A stretch of DNA of 64,000 nucleotides from Synechococcus sp. HK05 (GTDB lineage: Bacteria > Cyanobacteriota > Cyanobacteriia > PCC-6307 > Cyanobiaceae), in NCBI RefSeq assembly GCF_019104765.1, contig NZ_JAHRXJ010000011.1, positions 434,001-498,000 on the forward strand, read 5' to 3'. Position numbers and translations under genes: made by a program. Of this stretch, positions 9,571 to 17,888 are shown piece after piece. Below the pieces are notes generated by a model. The model searched no databases, was not told the origin of the DNA, and worked only from the letters and a program-made list of their open reading frames with translations. Numbering within the stretch: the first letter of the stretch is position 1; every line of letters starts with the position of its first letter.

Positions 9571-11148
9571 TCATCGCTTCACCCGGCTCGCCAGGCCAAA
9601 CACCAAGGCCATCAGCAGATAGCCCAGGGCCCAGCTGCCGCCCACACCCCAGCCCAGTTGCAGCACCGTGTCTGAGCTGGTGAAACGCCAGGCGTGGATC
9701 ACCCCGAGCCAGGCGCATCCGGAAGCCACCGCCGCGCACAGGCTGGCGGCCAGGAAACGGCGCTCAATCACGTACACCACCATGCCCGCCAGCAGCATCG
9801 CGGTGATGATCTGGCCCTGCTCCAGGGCAAAGGCGCCGGCGGCCCACACATCGGCCTGTTGCAGCGGCTGGAGCAGGGCGGCGGAAAACGGCTGTGCGGT
9901 GCTGCCGGCACCCCCGGCCCGCAGGCCGGCTTTCAGCAGCATGGCGCCCCAGCCCGCCAGGCCCGGCAGCAATCCCAAGGCCACGGCTGGGGCATGGGCG
10001 CTGGGGGTGGCCTGAAAGGCCTGAGCGGCAATCACCAAGCCGATGTAAAGCACGATCGCCATGCCGGCTTCGATCGGCACCAGTTGAGCGATCAGCCCGA
10101 ACAAGCCAAGCAGGCAGGCGCCGCCCATCACCAGGCCGTTGAGCCACGAGTAGCCGATGCGGGCTCCCATCGCTTTCCAGGCGGGATGACCGATGTAGAG
10201 GGTGGTGGGAAAACAGCCGCCCAGGCCAGCCGCGGCGATGGTGCCCAGCCCATTGATCAGCAGCGAACTGCGCACCGGGTAGCGATCGCCAGCTGCTTCG
10301 GCGCTTTCGATGTTCTGCAGGGAGCCCAGCAGGTTGAACAGACCCATCGGCACGATCACCCCCAGCCACGGCAGCAGCTGACCGCGCGCTTCCCACAGCG
10401 CCGCCAGTTCCAGATGGGGCGGCCGCAGGCCCACTTGGCTCAACTGCTCTTGCCAGAGCCCGGGGTCGAGGCGGATCAGGCCCAGGCCCCAGGCCAGGGC
10501 CATGCCCACCAGTACGGCGAGCAGGCCGCCGGGAATCGGCAGGCGCAACTTGCCGTAGTAGGTGACCAGGATCATTGCCAGCACCGTGAGCCCCACCACG
10601 GGTTGGGCGTAGGTGCGCAGCAGGAAGCCCAGGGCGATGTAGCCCAGGGCAATGCCTGCCAGGGTGGAGAGCAGCGCCGCCCGAGGCAGCCAACGTCGCA
10701 GCAGCTCGGCACTGAAGGCGCCAGCCGCTTCGATCAGGCCCGATCCAAGGCAGGCCACCATGCCTGCCTGCCACGACAGGCGCACGGCGGCCTCGGGCGC
10801 CAGGCCGGCACTCAGGGCCCCCAGCTTCACCGGCAGCATCACCAGAAACACGTAGGCGAAGAGGCTCACCGTGTTGATGCCGTAGGGGAGTGCTGTGCGA
10901 TCGCTGCGCCCCTCCGCCTTCGCCAGCTGGTAGGCCTGCCAGGCGTACGCCAGGTTCCCCAGCAACAGGCTGATGCCCGTGGCGGGGAGGATCGTGCCCA
11001 GCAACAGCGCGCTGGGGTAGCCGAGAACGCCCCCGCACAGCCCCAGGATCAGCAGGATCTGGATCAGGTTGTCGAGCGCCAGGCCTAGAAAGCCGTCGAG
11101 ATCGCCGGCAACAAACCAGCGGGGGCCGGTGGCCAGATGAGTGGTCAT
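9571..11148 (-). CDS. NCS2-like permease (xanthine/uracil or related substrate)
   Basis: 525-residue inner-membrane protein with about 12-14 hydrophobic segments spread along its length. LPYGINTVSLFAYVFLVMLP and GGCFPTTLYIGHPAWKAMGA resemble the NCS2/AzgA-type purine permease fold. The substrate cannot be read from the sequence. The gene is followed by the epimerase on the opposite strand (15-base gap). A short unknown gene and an SDR gene lie upstream on the same strand. Confidence 0.75.
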   Translation of the reverse strand: MTTHLATGPRWFVAGDLDGFLGLALDNLIQILLILGLCGGVLGYPSALLLGTILPATGISLLLGNLAYAWQAYQLAKAEGRSDRTALPYGINTVSLFAYVFLVMLPVKLGALSAGLAPEAAVRLSWQAGMVACLGSGLIEAAGAFSAELLRRWLPRAALLSTLAGIALGYIALGFLLRTYAQPVVGLTVLAMILVTYYGKLRLPIPGGLLAVLVGMALAWGLGLIRLDPGLWQEQLSQVGLRPPHLELAALWEARGQLLPWLGVIVPMGLFNLLGSLQNIESAEAAGDRYPVRSSLLINGLGTIAAAGLGGCFPTTLYIGHPAWKAMGARIGYSWLNGLVMGGACLLGLFGLIAQLVPIEAGMAIVLYIGLVIAAQAFQATPSAHAPAVALGLLPGLAGWGAMLLKAGLRAGGAGSTAQPFSAALLQPLQQADVWAAGAFALEQGQIITAMLLAGMVVYVIERRFLAASLCAAVASGCAWLGVIHAWRFTSSDTVLQLGWGVGGSWALGYLLMALVFGLASRVKR

Positions 11149-11174
11149 TCCTCCACGATGGCCTTAGAGCTCCC

Positions 11175-11327
11175 TCAGCGCTGCAGCTGCCGCCAGGCCT
11201 CCTGCGGATCCACGCCGCGGCGGCAGAGGTTCACCCAGGGGCGCAGCGGGCCGAGCCAGTCTTTGGGGTCCGGGCGGCGTAGCAGTTCCAGCACCGAGGG
11301 CTGCGTTGGGCTCGGGGGGCGGAGCAT
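11175..11327 (-). CDS. 50-residue hypothetical protein
   Basis: Short ORF beginning [20 protein letters not shown] and ending in a Trp/Arg-rich stretch ([18 protein letters not shown]). It fills the gap between the permease and the SDR gene on the same strand and has host-like codon use. The composition looks protein-like (alternating acidic/basic helices, no low complexity), but no family is recognised. Treat it as a candidate small gene. Confidence 0.45.
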   Translation of the reverse strand: MLRPPSPTQPSVLELLRRPDPKDWLGPLRPWVNLCRRGVDPQEAWRQLQR

Positions 11328-11374
11328 CGATCGCTGTTGCGCACTGCTCGGAGCATTCCCCGCGCTGCCGCGCC

Positions 11375-12274
11375 TCAGCCGCTGCAGAGCTCCTCGCTCA
11401 CGCTCCAGAGCCGTTGGCAGGCCGCGGCATCCAGCGCGGCCGGTGCAATCCGGCAGGCCTTGGGATAACCCTTGAAGTTGCCCAGGCCGCCGGGGCCATA
11501 GAAGCCACCGGGTTCGGCGGCAGCGGCCGTGGCGGCGAACAGTTGGGGCAAAGCACCCATGGCCGCGCTCTGGAACAGAGGGTCCATCAGGCGGTAGGCC
11601 AGCTCCTCCACCCGGGAGCCGCGGGCCGCCACGGAGGTGGGCTGCAGATTGGTGCGGGCCAGGCCGGGATGGGCCGCGATCGAGAGCACCTTCGCCCCCT
11701 GGGCATCCAGCCGGCGTTGCAGCTCGAGGGCCGTCATCACGTTGGCCAGCTTGCTCTGGGCGTAGGCGGCCCAGGCGTCGTAGCGCTGCTCGCCCTGCAG
11801 ATCATCAAAGGCGATGCGGCCGAAGTAGCTCGCCCCTGAGCTCACGTGCACCACGCGCGCTCCTGGGCGCAGCACGGGCAGGAGCTGTTGGGTGAGGGCG
11901 AAGTGCCCCAGGTGATTCACAGCGAACTGCAGCTCGAACCCCTGGGCGCTCAGCTGCCGGGGCGGGGCCATCACCCCGGCGTTGTTGATCAGCAGATCAA
12001 TGGCACCCCAGCGCTCGGCGACTGCGCCGGCGCCTTGGCGAACACTGGCGAGATCGGCCAGATCCAGCTCCAGAGGGATCAGCTCGGCTCCGCCATTGCC
12101 TGTCAGCTCCTGGCAGGCGGCCTCCGCTTTGGCCAGGCTGCGGCAGGCCAGCACCACGCGCGCTCCGCGTTGCGCCAGCGCCCTGGCTGTTTCCAGTCCC
12201 AGCCCGCTGTTGGCGCCTGTGATCAGGGCAGTGCGGCCGCTCTGATCGGGGATGTCGGCGCAGGTCCAGGGCAT
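11375..12274 (-). CDS. short-chain dehydrogenase/reductase
   Basis: Classical SDR of 299 residues: cofactor motif TGANSGLG (about residues 19-26), NNAG (about 95-98), catalytic Ser in [12 protein letters not shown] and YAQSK (Tyr/Lys). The spacing resembles retinol-dehydrogenase/protochlorophyllide-reductase-like SDRs that use NADPH. The substrate is unknown. The ATG at 12274 precedes [20 protein letters not shown]; a methyltransferase gene lies 12 bases upstream on the same strand. Confidence 0.87.
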   Translation of the reverse strand: MPWTCADIPDQSGRTALITGANSGLGLETARALAQRGARVVLACRSLAKAEAACQELTGNGGAELIPLELDLADLASVRQGAGAVAERWGAIDLLINNAGVMAPPRQLSAQGFELQFAVNHLGHFALTQQLLPVLRPGARVVHVSSGASYFGRIAFDDLQGEQRYDAWAAYAQSKLANVMTALELQRRLDAQGAKVLSIAAHPGLARTNLQPTSVAARGSRVEELAYRLMDPLFQSAAMGALPQLFAATAAAAEPGGFYGPGGLGNFKGYPKACRIAPAALDAAACQRLWSVSEELCSG

Positions 12275-12286
12275 GGCGGCGGAATG

Positions 12287-13105
12287 TCAGCCCGCCAATC
12301 GTGTCGCTCTCACCTCGAGCACTGTGGGGCCCACCCAGAAGCTGCCGGGGTCGGCGGCGGCTGCAGCGATCTCCGCCCGGGCCTCGGCGGCGTCGCCGCT
12401 GCTCCACAGCCCTAGCTCCTGTAGGCGCTCGCCGTACACCTGCACAAAGCGCTCCAGCCACTGGCCAGCCATCGAGCGGCTGTCGCCGGCCACGGGCAAG
12501 GGTTTCAGCGCGTCGATGCGCCAACCACGGGTCGCCAGCAGCGAGGGCAGGCGCCGGTTTGGATCGGGATCACCGCCGGCCTCGCGGAAACTGCGTTGGC
12601 AGGCCTGGCCGAAGCGGGCGATGGCGCGGCCTCCAGGGTGCAGTCCGAACGTGTCCCAGTGCACGTATTCATGCAGCACCAGCTGGCCGCCGAGGCGCAG
12701 GCTCTGCTCCAGCCCCGTGAGCAGGGGATCCAGATCGGGCAGGAACATCGCCAGCCAACGGCACCAAGCCAGATCGAAGCCTTCGCCTGGGTAGGGATTG
12801 CGCAGTACATCGTGCTGGCGCAGCTCAAGCCAGGGCAGCTGGGCGCTGTGGGCCATCGCTTGCCCTGCAGCCACGTAGGCCTCGCTGCGTTCCAGCCCCA
12901 ACACCCGGCCTGTGGGCCCCACGATTTGCGCCAAATCCATGGCTGCAAAACCTGGGCCAGCCCCCACATCCAGCACCCGCATTCCGGCGCTCAGCCCGGC
13001 CCGCTCCCAGGCACCCCGGGCGGCGGGCAACCAGAGCTCATGCTGGAACCGCAGGCGCTCCAGCTCCTCGGAGTGGGTACCGAGCACATAGCTGGAGTCG
13101 CCCAT
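12287..13105 (-). CDS. class I SAM-dependent methyltransferase
   Basis: 272 residues with SAM-binding motif I MRVLDVGAGPGFAAMDLAQI (about residues 42-61), an acidic loop (VLGLERSEAY) and FDLAWCRWLAMFLPD as motif IV. The C-terminal cap region is helical and alanine-rich. This general type includes UbiE/ArsM-like and small-molecule methyltransferases; the substrate is not predictable. It is part of a minus-strand run with the SDR and the acidic small protein at 13120. Confidence 0.82.
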   Translation of the reverse strand: MGDSSYVLGTHSEELERLRFQHELWLPAARGAWERAGLSAGMRVLDVGAGPGFAAMDLAQIVGPTGRVLGLERSEAYVAAGQAMAHSAQLPWLELRQHDVLRNPYPGEGFDLAWCRWLAMFLPDLDPLLTGLEQSLRLGGQLVLHEYVHWDTFGLHPGGRAIARFGQACQRSFREAGGDPDPNRRLPSLLATRGWRIDALKPLPVAGDSRSMAGQWLERFVQVYGERLQELGLWSSGDAAEARAEIAAAAADPGSFWVGPTVLEVRATRLAG

Positions 13106-13119
13106 CGTTGTGGTGGCGC

Positions 13120-13374
13120 TCAGTCTTCGGGGAACAGCAGAGCGGCCAGCTCATCGGCATCCACGTCGTAGACGCGGGCCAGGCTGGTTTCGATGGCAGC
13201 GGTCACCTCGCCGGGCAGGAAGCGCATCGCGTTGAGGGCATCCTCCGCGATTTCATCGGTGAGAAGCGCTTCACCACCGAGCTTCTCATCGTTGATCACG
13301 GCCATCACCCAGCTCTGATAGGCGTACACGAGATCGGAGAACTCCAGATCGGGATCGTTGAAGTCCAGGGCCAT
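13120..13374 (-). CDS. small acidic hypothetical protein
   Basis: 84 residues, strongly acidic, from MALDFNDPDLEFSDLVYAYQ to a DADELAALLFPED end. It is predicted helical, with no cysteine pair or membrane segment. An upstream extension to 13455 is open but lies across the start of the divergent gene at 13431. It looks like a conserved picocyanobacterial hypothetical protein; function unknown. Confidence 0.65.
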   Translation of the reverse strand: MALDFNDPDLEFSDLVYAYQSWVMAVINDEKLGGEALLTDEIAEDALNAMRFLPGEVTAAIETSLARVYDVDADELAALLFPED

Positions 13375-13430
13375 CGCAGAGGCGGGCGCAGCTGATTGCA
13401 GTCTGCCGGCCGGTGGGGAGGATGGGCTGC

Positions 13431-13892
13431 ATGACAACCGCATCCCCTGACCCATTGGCCCTGCAGGCCACCTTGGTGGACTTCGCCCTGGCGGAACTGG
13501 TGCGTCAGCACCGTGAGAGCTTCACGCCGCTGTGGAGCCCTGAGAGCTGGGCAAAGCTGCTGATCTGGCTGGCGCTCAACTGCGGCTGCAGTGGCGACGA
13601 GGCGGGCCTTAAAGCTTTTGCTGAGGCGATTGGACCCTTGCAGATGGGTCGCTTGCGGCGGGTGTTTTTTGAACGGGAGCTGGCGGATCTTGAGCTGCAG
13701 CTGATGGCCGATCCAGCGGAGCAGCAGGTGCTGGTGCTGCCCCAGGGGCCGGCGGAAGAGGTGCTGGAGCCGGAGCGAGTGGCGCGCGCCCTGGATTGCG
13801 TGAACCTGAGCCAGCGGCTGGTGATGGATCGCTCCCGCTGGCAGCGGCTCGATTCGGTGCTTGTGGTTCCCTGGGCCGCGCCTGAGGCGTGA
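13431..13892 (+). CDS. hypothetical protein
   Basis: 153 residues from MTTASPDPLALQATLVDFAL. The protein is helical and soluble, with a Trp-rich central part (PLWSPESWAKLLIWLALNCG) and an acidic C-terminus. No motif is recognised. The ATG at 13431 is preferred over 13413 because the latter adds only MGRMGC. The gene ends five bases before the outer-membrane protein gene on the same strand. Confidence 0.65.
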   Translation: MTTASPDPLALQATLVDFALAELVRQHRESFTPLWSPESWAKLLIWLALNCGCSGDEAGLKAFAEAIGPLQMGRLRRVFFERELADLELQLMADPAEQQVLVLPQGPAEEVLEPERVARALDCVNLSQRLVMDRSRWQRLDSVLVVPWAAPEA

Positions 13893-13896
13893 TCGA

Positions 13897-14694
13897 ATGA
13901 CGGCCGTGATGGCGGCTGCGATGACGACTCTGCGTTCCTGGCTGGTGGGATCCCTGGCGAGCTTGGTCGGGAGCTCCGCCGCGATACCCGCGCTGGCGGA
14001 GCCGTATTTGCGGCTGGGCGTGGGAGCTGATGGTTCAACCACCTCCACCTTCCGGGATCGCAACTGTCAGGCCACCAATCCACCGGCTTTGTTTGGCTGC
14101 GGTGCGGGGCGCAATGGGCAACCACTTCAGGCCACAGGAGCTTTTGGAACCGGTGCCGTGTTGGACGCCGGGCTTGGCTATCGCCTCAATACTTGGCTTC
14201 GGGCGGAGGCCTTGTTCAGCTATCGGCCGGCCTATGAATACCGAGGCCAGGCCAATTTCCTGCAGTCGGCCCCACCCCAGCCGGTGAGCGCCAACCTCAG
14301 CTCGGTGGCTGGCTTCGGCGTGGGCTACATCGACCTTCCTCGACTGCGTCGGGTGCAGCCCTACATCGGGGCTGGCGTGGGGGTGGCGCGCAACCGCATC
14401 AGTGCTGTGAGCTACAACTTCCCGGCCATCGCGCCCGATGCCTCCACCACGATTGCCGGTGGCACAACAACCGGCCTGGCCTGGTTGCTTACGGCCGGTG
14501 TGGCCATCCCTATCAACGAGCAGTTGAGTCTGGATTTGGCCTACCGCTACTCCGACCTGGGCCGCGTACAAACCGATTCAGGCAGCGCCTCAATCGCGCG
14601 GCCAACCGGTAACAGAACCCTCGAGATCGCCGGTACGCAAGCCGCCCTGCAGACGCACGGCGTCATGCTCAGCCTGCGCTATGCCTTCCGCTGA
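13897..14694 (+). CDS. outer-membrane beta-barrel protein (OmpA/Opa-like fold)
   Basis: About 265 residues. An N-terminal signal peptide (three nearby Met codons, hydrophobic core WLVGSLASLVGSSAAI) has a likely cleavage after PALA before EPYLRLGVGADG. The rest is alternating beta-strand sequence with glycine turns (GLGYRLNTWLRAEALFSYRP; PYIGAGVGVARNRI; LSLDLAYRYSDLG) and ends in LSLRYAFR, a terminal aromatic-Arg pair typical of barrels. Probably an 8-stranded surface protein. Its stop overlaps the next start (TGATG). Confidence 0.78.
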   Translation: MTAVMAAAMTTLRSWLVGSLASLVGSSAAIPALAEPYLRLGVGADGSTTSTFRDRNCQATNPPALFGCGAGRNGQPLQATGAFGTGAVLDAGLGYRLNTWLRAEALFSYRPAYEYRGQANFLQSAPPQPVSANLSSVAGFGVGYIDLPRLRRVQPYIGAGVGVARNRISAVSYNFPAIAPDASTTIAGGTTTGLAWLLTAGVAIPINEQLSLDLAYRYSDLGRVQTDSGSASIARPTGNRTLEIAGTQAALQTHGVMLSLRYAFR

Positions 14695-15320
14695 TGGAGC
14701 TGATCGCCCGCTATCGCAACGCCGGCTTTGAGGCGCTGGCCGATGGTGTGATGGCCTTCTTTGAACGCCGCGCCGATCTGCAGTGCCCCGGTGTGGCCTT
14801 CGGCCCCAATGGCGACGGGGAACCGGCCAAGGTGTCGACCGATATCAGCCTGGTGGCGCTCGATCGCTCTGATCCCGAAGCGTTTGCCCTGGCAGACGTG
14901 ATCCTGCGCGGCGTCACGGCGGGCCTGGAGCGCTACCTGCAGGAGCGGCCGCTGTTTCGCGAGTGCTGCCCGGCTCAGCAGTTGTTTGTGAATCCGATCT
15001 TCAACCTGCAGCGCTATGCCCCCGGTGAGGGCTTCAAGCGCTGGCACTGTGACTGGACCATCAGCGACGAAGCCACCGAGCCGGTGCACCGGGTGCTCGC
15101 CTGGATCCTCTATTGCAACTCCGTTGAAGAGGCGGGCACCGAGTTCCACTGGCAGCAGCACCACGAGGCGGCAGAGCGGGGCAAGCTCGTGATCTTTCCG
15201 GCCGGTCCATCCCATATCCACCGTGGCCGGGTGAACCACACCCACAGCAAAACCATCGCCACCGGTTGGATCAATGCCGGCAGCCGCGATGCCTACCTCA
15301 CGCGCCTGGCCCGCGGCTAG
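14694..15320 (+). CDS. 2OG-Fe(II) oxygenase-family protein
   Basis: 208 residues with a probable double-stranded beta-helix iron site: WHCDW gives the HxD pair (about residues 118-122), and a distal His with a 2-oxoglutarate-binding Arg is plausible in SHIHRGRVNHTHSKTIATGW (about 176-195). Similar proteins hydroxylate prolines or other residues; the substrate is unknown. It is translationally coupled to the barrel protein through TGATG. The end overlaps the convergent mscS-like gene by four bases. Confidence 0.8.
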   Translation: MELIARYRNAGFEALADGVMAFFERRADLQCPGVAFGPNGDGEPAKVSTDISLVALDRSDPEAFALADVILRGVTAGLERYLQERPLFRECCPAQQLFVNPIFNLQRYAPGEGFKRWHCDWTISDEATEPVHRVLAWILYCNSVEEAGTEFHWQQHHEAAERGKLVIFPAGPSHIHRGRVNHTHSKTIATGWINAGSRDAYLTRLARG

Positions 15321-16573
15321 CGGTGATAGGTGCTGGGTGTGTGCTGCTCCGGCGGCCACACCATCGGGTATTCCACTTGCTGGGGGAAGGGGATCTCGAT
15401 GTTGTTGGCCTTGAAGGCATGCCAGATCGCCTGGTTCACCTCACTGCAGATGCCGACGTTGTCCATCGGATTGGCGATCCAGAAGCGCAGGGCGTAGTTG
15501 ATCTCGTAGTCGCCATAGCTGAGCAGGAGCGCCTTGGGCGCTGGTTCGGGCAGCACCCGGGGCACCTGGCGCGCTGTGGCCTCCAGTAGGGCGATCACGT
15601 CGGTTGGATCGTGGTGATAGGCGGCGCCCACACTCACCTGGCTGCGGCGCATCCGATCGCTGGCGGTGTAGGTGGTGGCGGCCTCGGTGAAGAAGGTCTG
15701 GTTGGGGATCAGCAGCTCAGCGTTGTCGCGGTCGCGCCACAGCAGGGTGGCCCGCAGCCCCAGCTTGCGCACCTCGCAGGGATCGCCATCGAGCATCAGC
15801 ACTTCACCGGGGCGCACGGAGCCTTCAAACAGCAACCAGAGGCCGCTCACGAAATTGGAGAACACCTCCTTGATGCCGAAGCCCAGGCCAACCGACAAGC
15901 CACCGGCCACGGCGATCAATGCTGTGGTGTTGAGGCCCAGATGCACCCCCACGGCCACCAGGCCAAGGGCCACCACCGTGTAGCGCAGCATCAGCTCCAT
16001 CGCTTTGCGGCTGCCTTCGCTCATCCCCACCGCCCGCTGCACCAGCCAGGCCAGACCCGCCGCCGGAGGTCCGCAACCCACGAGCACCACGTACACGATC
16101 AACCCCGCCTGAAACAGTTTCCCGGCGCTGAGCGATACACCAAAGAGCGACCCCAGTGGAGCCACGGCCAGATCCCGCAGGCTGTCGACCTGGCTGATCA
16201 GCAGCAGCGTGGCCATCAGCAGATAGGCCGGCCGCAGCAGGCGCGATTCGAGCTGATGGAGACGTTCGGGGCGCAACCAGCGGCCGAGCAAGCGATGCAG
16301 CAGTGCGAGACCAAACCACCCCAGCCAGAGCAGGGCCAAGAGGCCCGCCAGGCCGTAGGGATGGTTGAGCTGACCCAGGAGTCCGCAGGTCAGTCCCAGA
16401 GCGATGAGGCCGAGGGGCGCGTAGGCCAGCGTGGGCCAGCGGCCGAGCCAGCGGCGGCGGCGTGCAACGCGGCAGAGGAGCATCAACCCCACGCTCACCA
16501 GCAGCTGCACCACCACCGCTGGCCGCTCCAGGTAGCCGAGCCACCCCAACACTTCCAGCAGCAGTTCTTTCAT
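15317..16573 (-). CDS. MscS-family mechanosensitive channel
   Basis: 418-residue membrane protein. Several N-terminal hydrophobic helices are followed by the pore-lining/beta domain signature (ALIAVAGGLSVGLGFGIKEV, NFVSGLWLLFEGSVRPGEVL, then CEVRKLGLRATLLWRDRDN and ELLIPNQTFF). MscS-type channels release solutes on hypo-osmotic stress. Its ATG overlaps the stop of the solute-binding lipoprotein gene (ATGA at 16570-16573), so the two are translationally coupled. Confidence 0.88.
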   Translation of the reverse strand: MKELLLEVLGWLGYLERPAVVVQLLVSVGLMLLCRVARRRRWLGRWPTLAYAPLGLIALGLTCGLLGQLNHPYGLAGLLALLWLGWFGLALLHRLLGRWLRPERLHQLESRLLRPAYLLMATLLLISQVDSLRDLAVAPLGSLFGVSLSAGKLFQAGLIVYVVLVGCGPPAAGLAWLVQRAVGMSEGSRKAMELMLRYTVVALGLVAVGVHLGLNTTALIAVAGGLSVGLGFGIKEVFSNFVSGLWLLFEGSVRPGEVLMLDGDPCEVRKLGLRATLLWRDRDNAELLIPNQTFFTEAATTYTASDRMRRSQVSVGAAYHHDPTDVIALLEATARQVPRVLPEPAPKALLLSYGDYEINYALRFWIANPMDNVGICSEVNQAIWHAFKANNIEIPFPQQVEYPMVWPPEQHTPSTYHR

Positions 16574-17862
16574 CGTGGCGGCGCAGGTGTCGACTGCAGC
16601 ACGTCGATCATCCGGTTGGTGGCTTCGCTGGGGGTGATTTCCCCGAAGACCAGCTGGGTGATCAGGTGCTCGTTGGTGTGGATGCGGGGGTCGTTGCTGT
16701 GCAACATCGCCACCATTTCATTGATCTGGCTGCCCTGCTGGCCGGCTTGAACCATGGCGGCCAGCACCGTGGAGCTGCTCGTGGGCACCTTCACGAATCG
16801 GTTGGCGGGGAGCACTGTTTGGGATCCCATCGAGAGCTCTCGTTGCACCAAAGGATTCACGGCGTATTTGCTGAAGGCCAGGGCTCGCTGGTGGCCCATC
16901 GCACTTGAGCTGGTGCCCAGCGCCAGCACCCGCAGCCGGTTCACGGGGCTGGCCTGGCCATAACGCCCATCCGGCAAGGCGCTCACCCCCAGGGCCTGCC
17001 CAAGGCGCCGTCGCAGTCGGGGGAGGCTTGTGCTTCGGCAGGGGATCCAGGCCACCCGGCCTGAAACGAATTCGGCCTCAATGGCTTGCTGCGTGCCATA
17101 GAAGGTGATGCCCTGCTGGTTGCTCGCGTTCTGCAGCCAGGCCAGCCAGCGCTGGATGTCGCTGCGATCCTGTGGGCTGATCGGTTGGCGTAATAGCGCT
17201 TTGTTGATGGCTGGAATCGCCCCCAGGCTGCCGGCGGTCCAGAACAGGTTGTACAGGTCAACCGAGAGCGCGCTCGGTTTGCCTTGGGCGCTGTTGGCCA
17301 ACAGCTCGTTCAGGGTGCTGGGGGCCTTCGGCAAAACCTTGCGGTTGAAGCAGGCCAGCTGGGCCTGCATCAACACCGGTAAACCCGCGAGTTGGCCGTT
17401 TGGGGCACGGAGCCGTTTCAGCTCTTCGGGGTTGAAGAGATTGAGTTGAGCGGCCGTCGCTGGGAAGGGCTTCACAAGGCTCTTGCGCATCAGGCGCAAA
17501 GCGGTGTCGCCATTCACAAACAGCAGATCCGGCCCAAGTCCGCTTTTGGAACGAACCCGAATGGTGGCCTCGATCCGATCTTCTGGATAAAGGCTGAACT
17601 GGAACTGGGTGTTGCGGTTGATCTGCCGAAAGCCCTTCTCCAGCAACCGCAACCGTCCGCTGTACTCCGCCAGCAGCTCCGCGTCGATCGTTTGGTCGCT
17701 GTTGGTGCCGCCGGCGAGGTACACCACAGCAGGGAGTCCACCTCCTGTGCAGCCGCTCAGGAGCAGGCTGCAGCTCAGGGCCAGGGTGCGAAGCCAGCCC
17801 CGGCTGGTAGTGGGAATGAATCGGGAGGGCAGCGCCATCGCTGTGCTCAGCGTGCCCATCAT
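16570..17862 (-). CDS. extracellular solute-binding lipoprotein (ABC sugar-binding type)
   Basis: About 430 residues. A signal peptide ends in the lipobox LLLSGC (Cys at about residue 38), so it is probably a membrane-anchored lipoprotein. The mature part has the family-1 solute-binding pattern (GLGPDLLFVNGDTALRLMRK; PFPATAAQLNLFNPEELKRL; LPVLMQAQLACFNRKVLP). No ABC permease or ATPase is adjacent; the coupled gene is an MscS-like channel. The ligand is unknown. The start could be the ATG at 17838. Confidence 0.78.
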   Translation of the reverse strand: MMGTLSTAMALPSRFIPTTSRGWLRTLALSCSLLLSGCTGGGLPAVVYLAGGTNSDQTIDAELLAEYSGRLRLLEKGFRQINRNTQFQFSLYPEDRIEATIRVRSKSGLGPDLLFVNGDTALRLMRKSLVKPFPATAAQLNLFNPEELKRLRAPNGQLAGLPVLMQAQLACFNRKVLPKAPSTLNELLANSAQGKPSALSVDLYNLFWTAGSLGAIPAINKALLRQPISPQDRSDIQRWLAWLQNASNQQGITFYGTQQAIEAEFVSGRVAWIPCRSTSLPRLRRRLGQALGVSALPDGRYGQASPVNRLRVLALGTSSSAMGHQRALAFSKYAVNPLVQRELSMGSQTVLPANRFVKVPTSSSTVLAAMVQAGQQGSQINEMVAMLHSNDPRIHTNEHLITQLVFGEITPSEATNRMIDVLQSTPAPPR

Positions 17863-17888
17863 CCCTGGCTTAGGGCCGTTTTGCGAGC

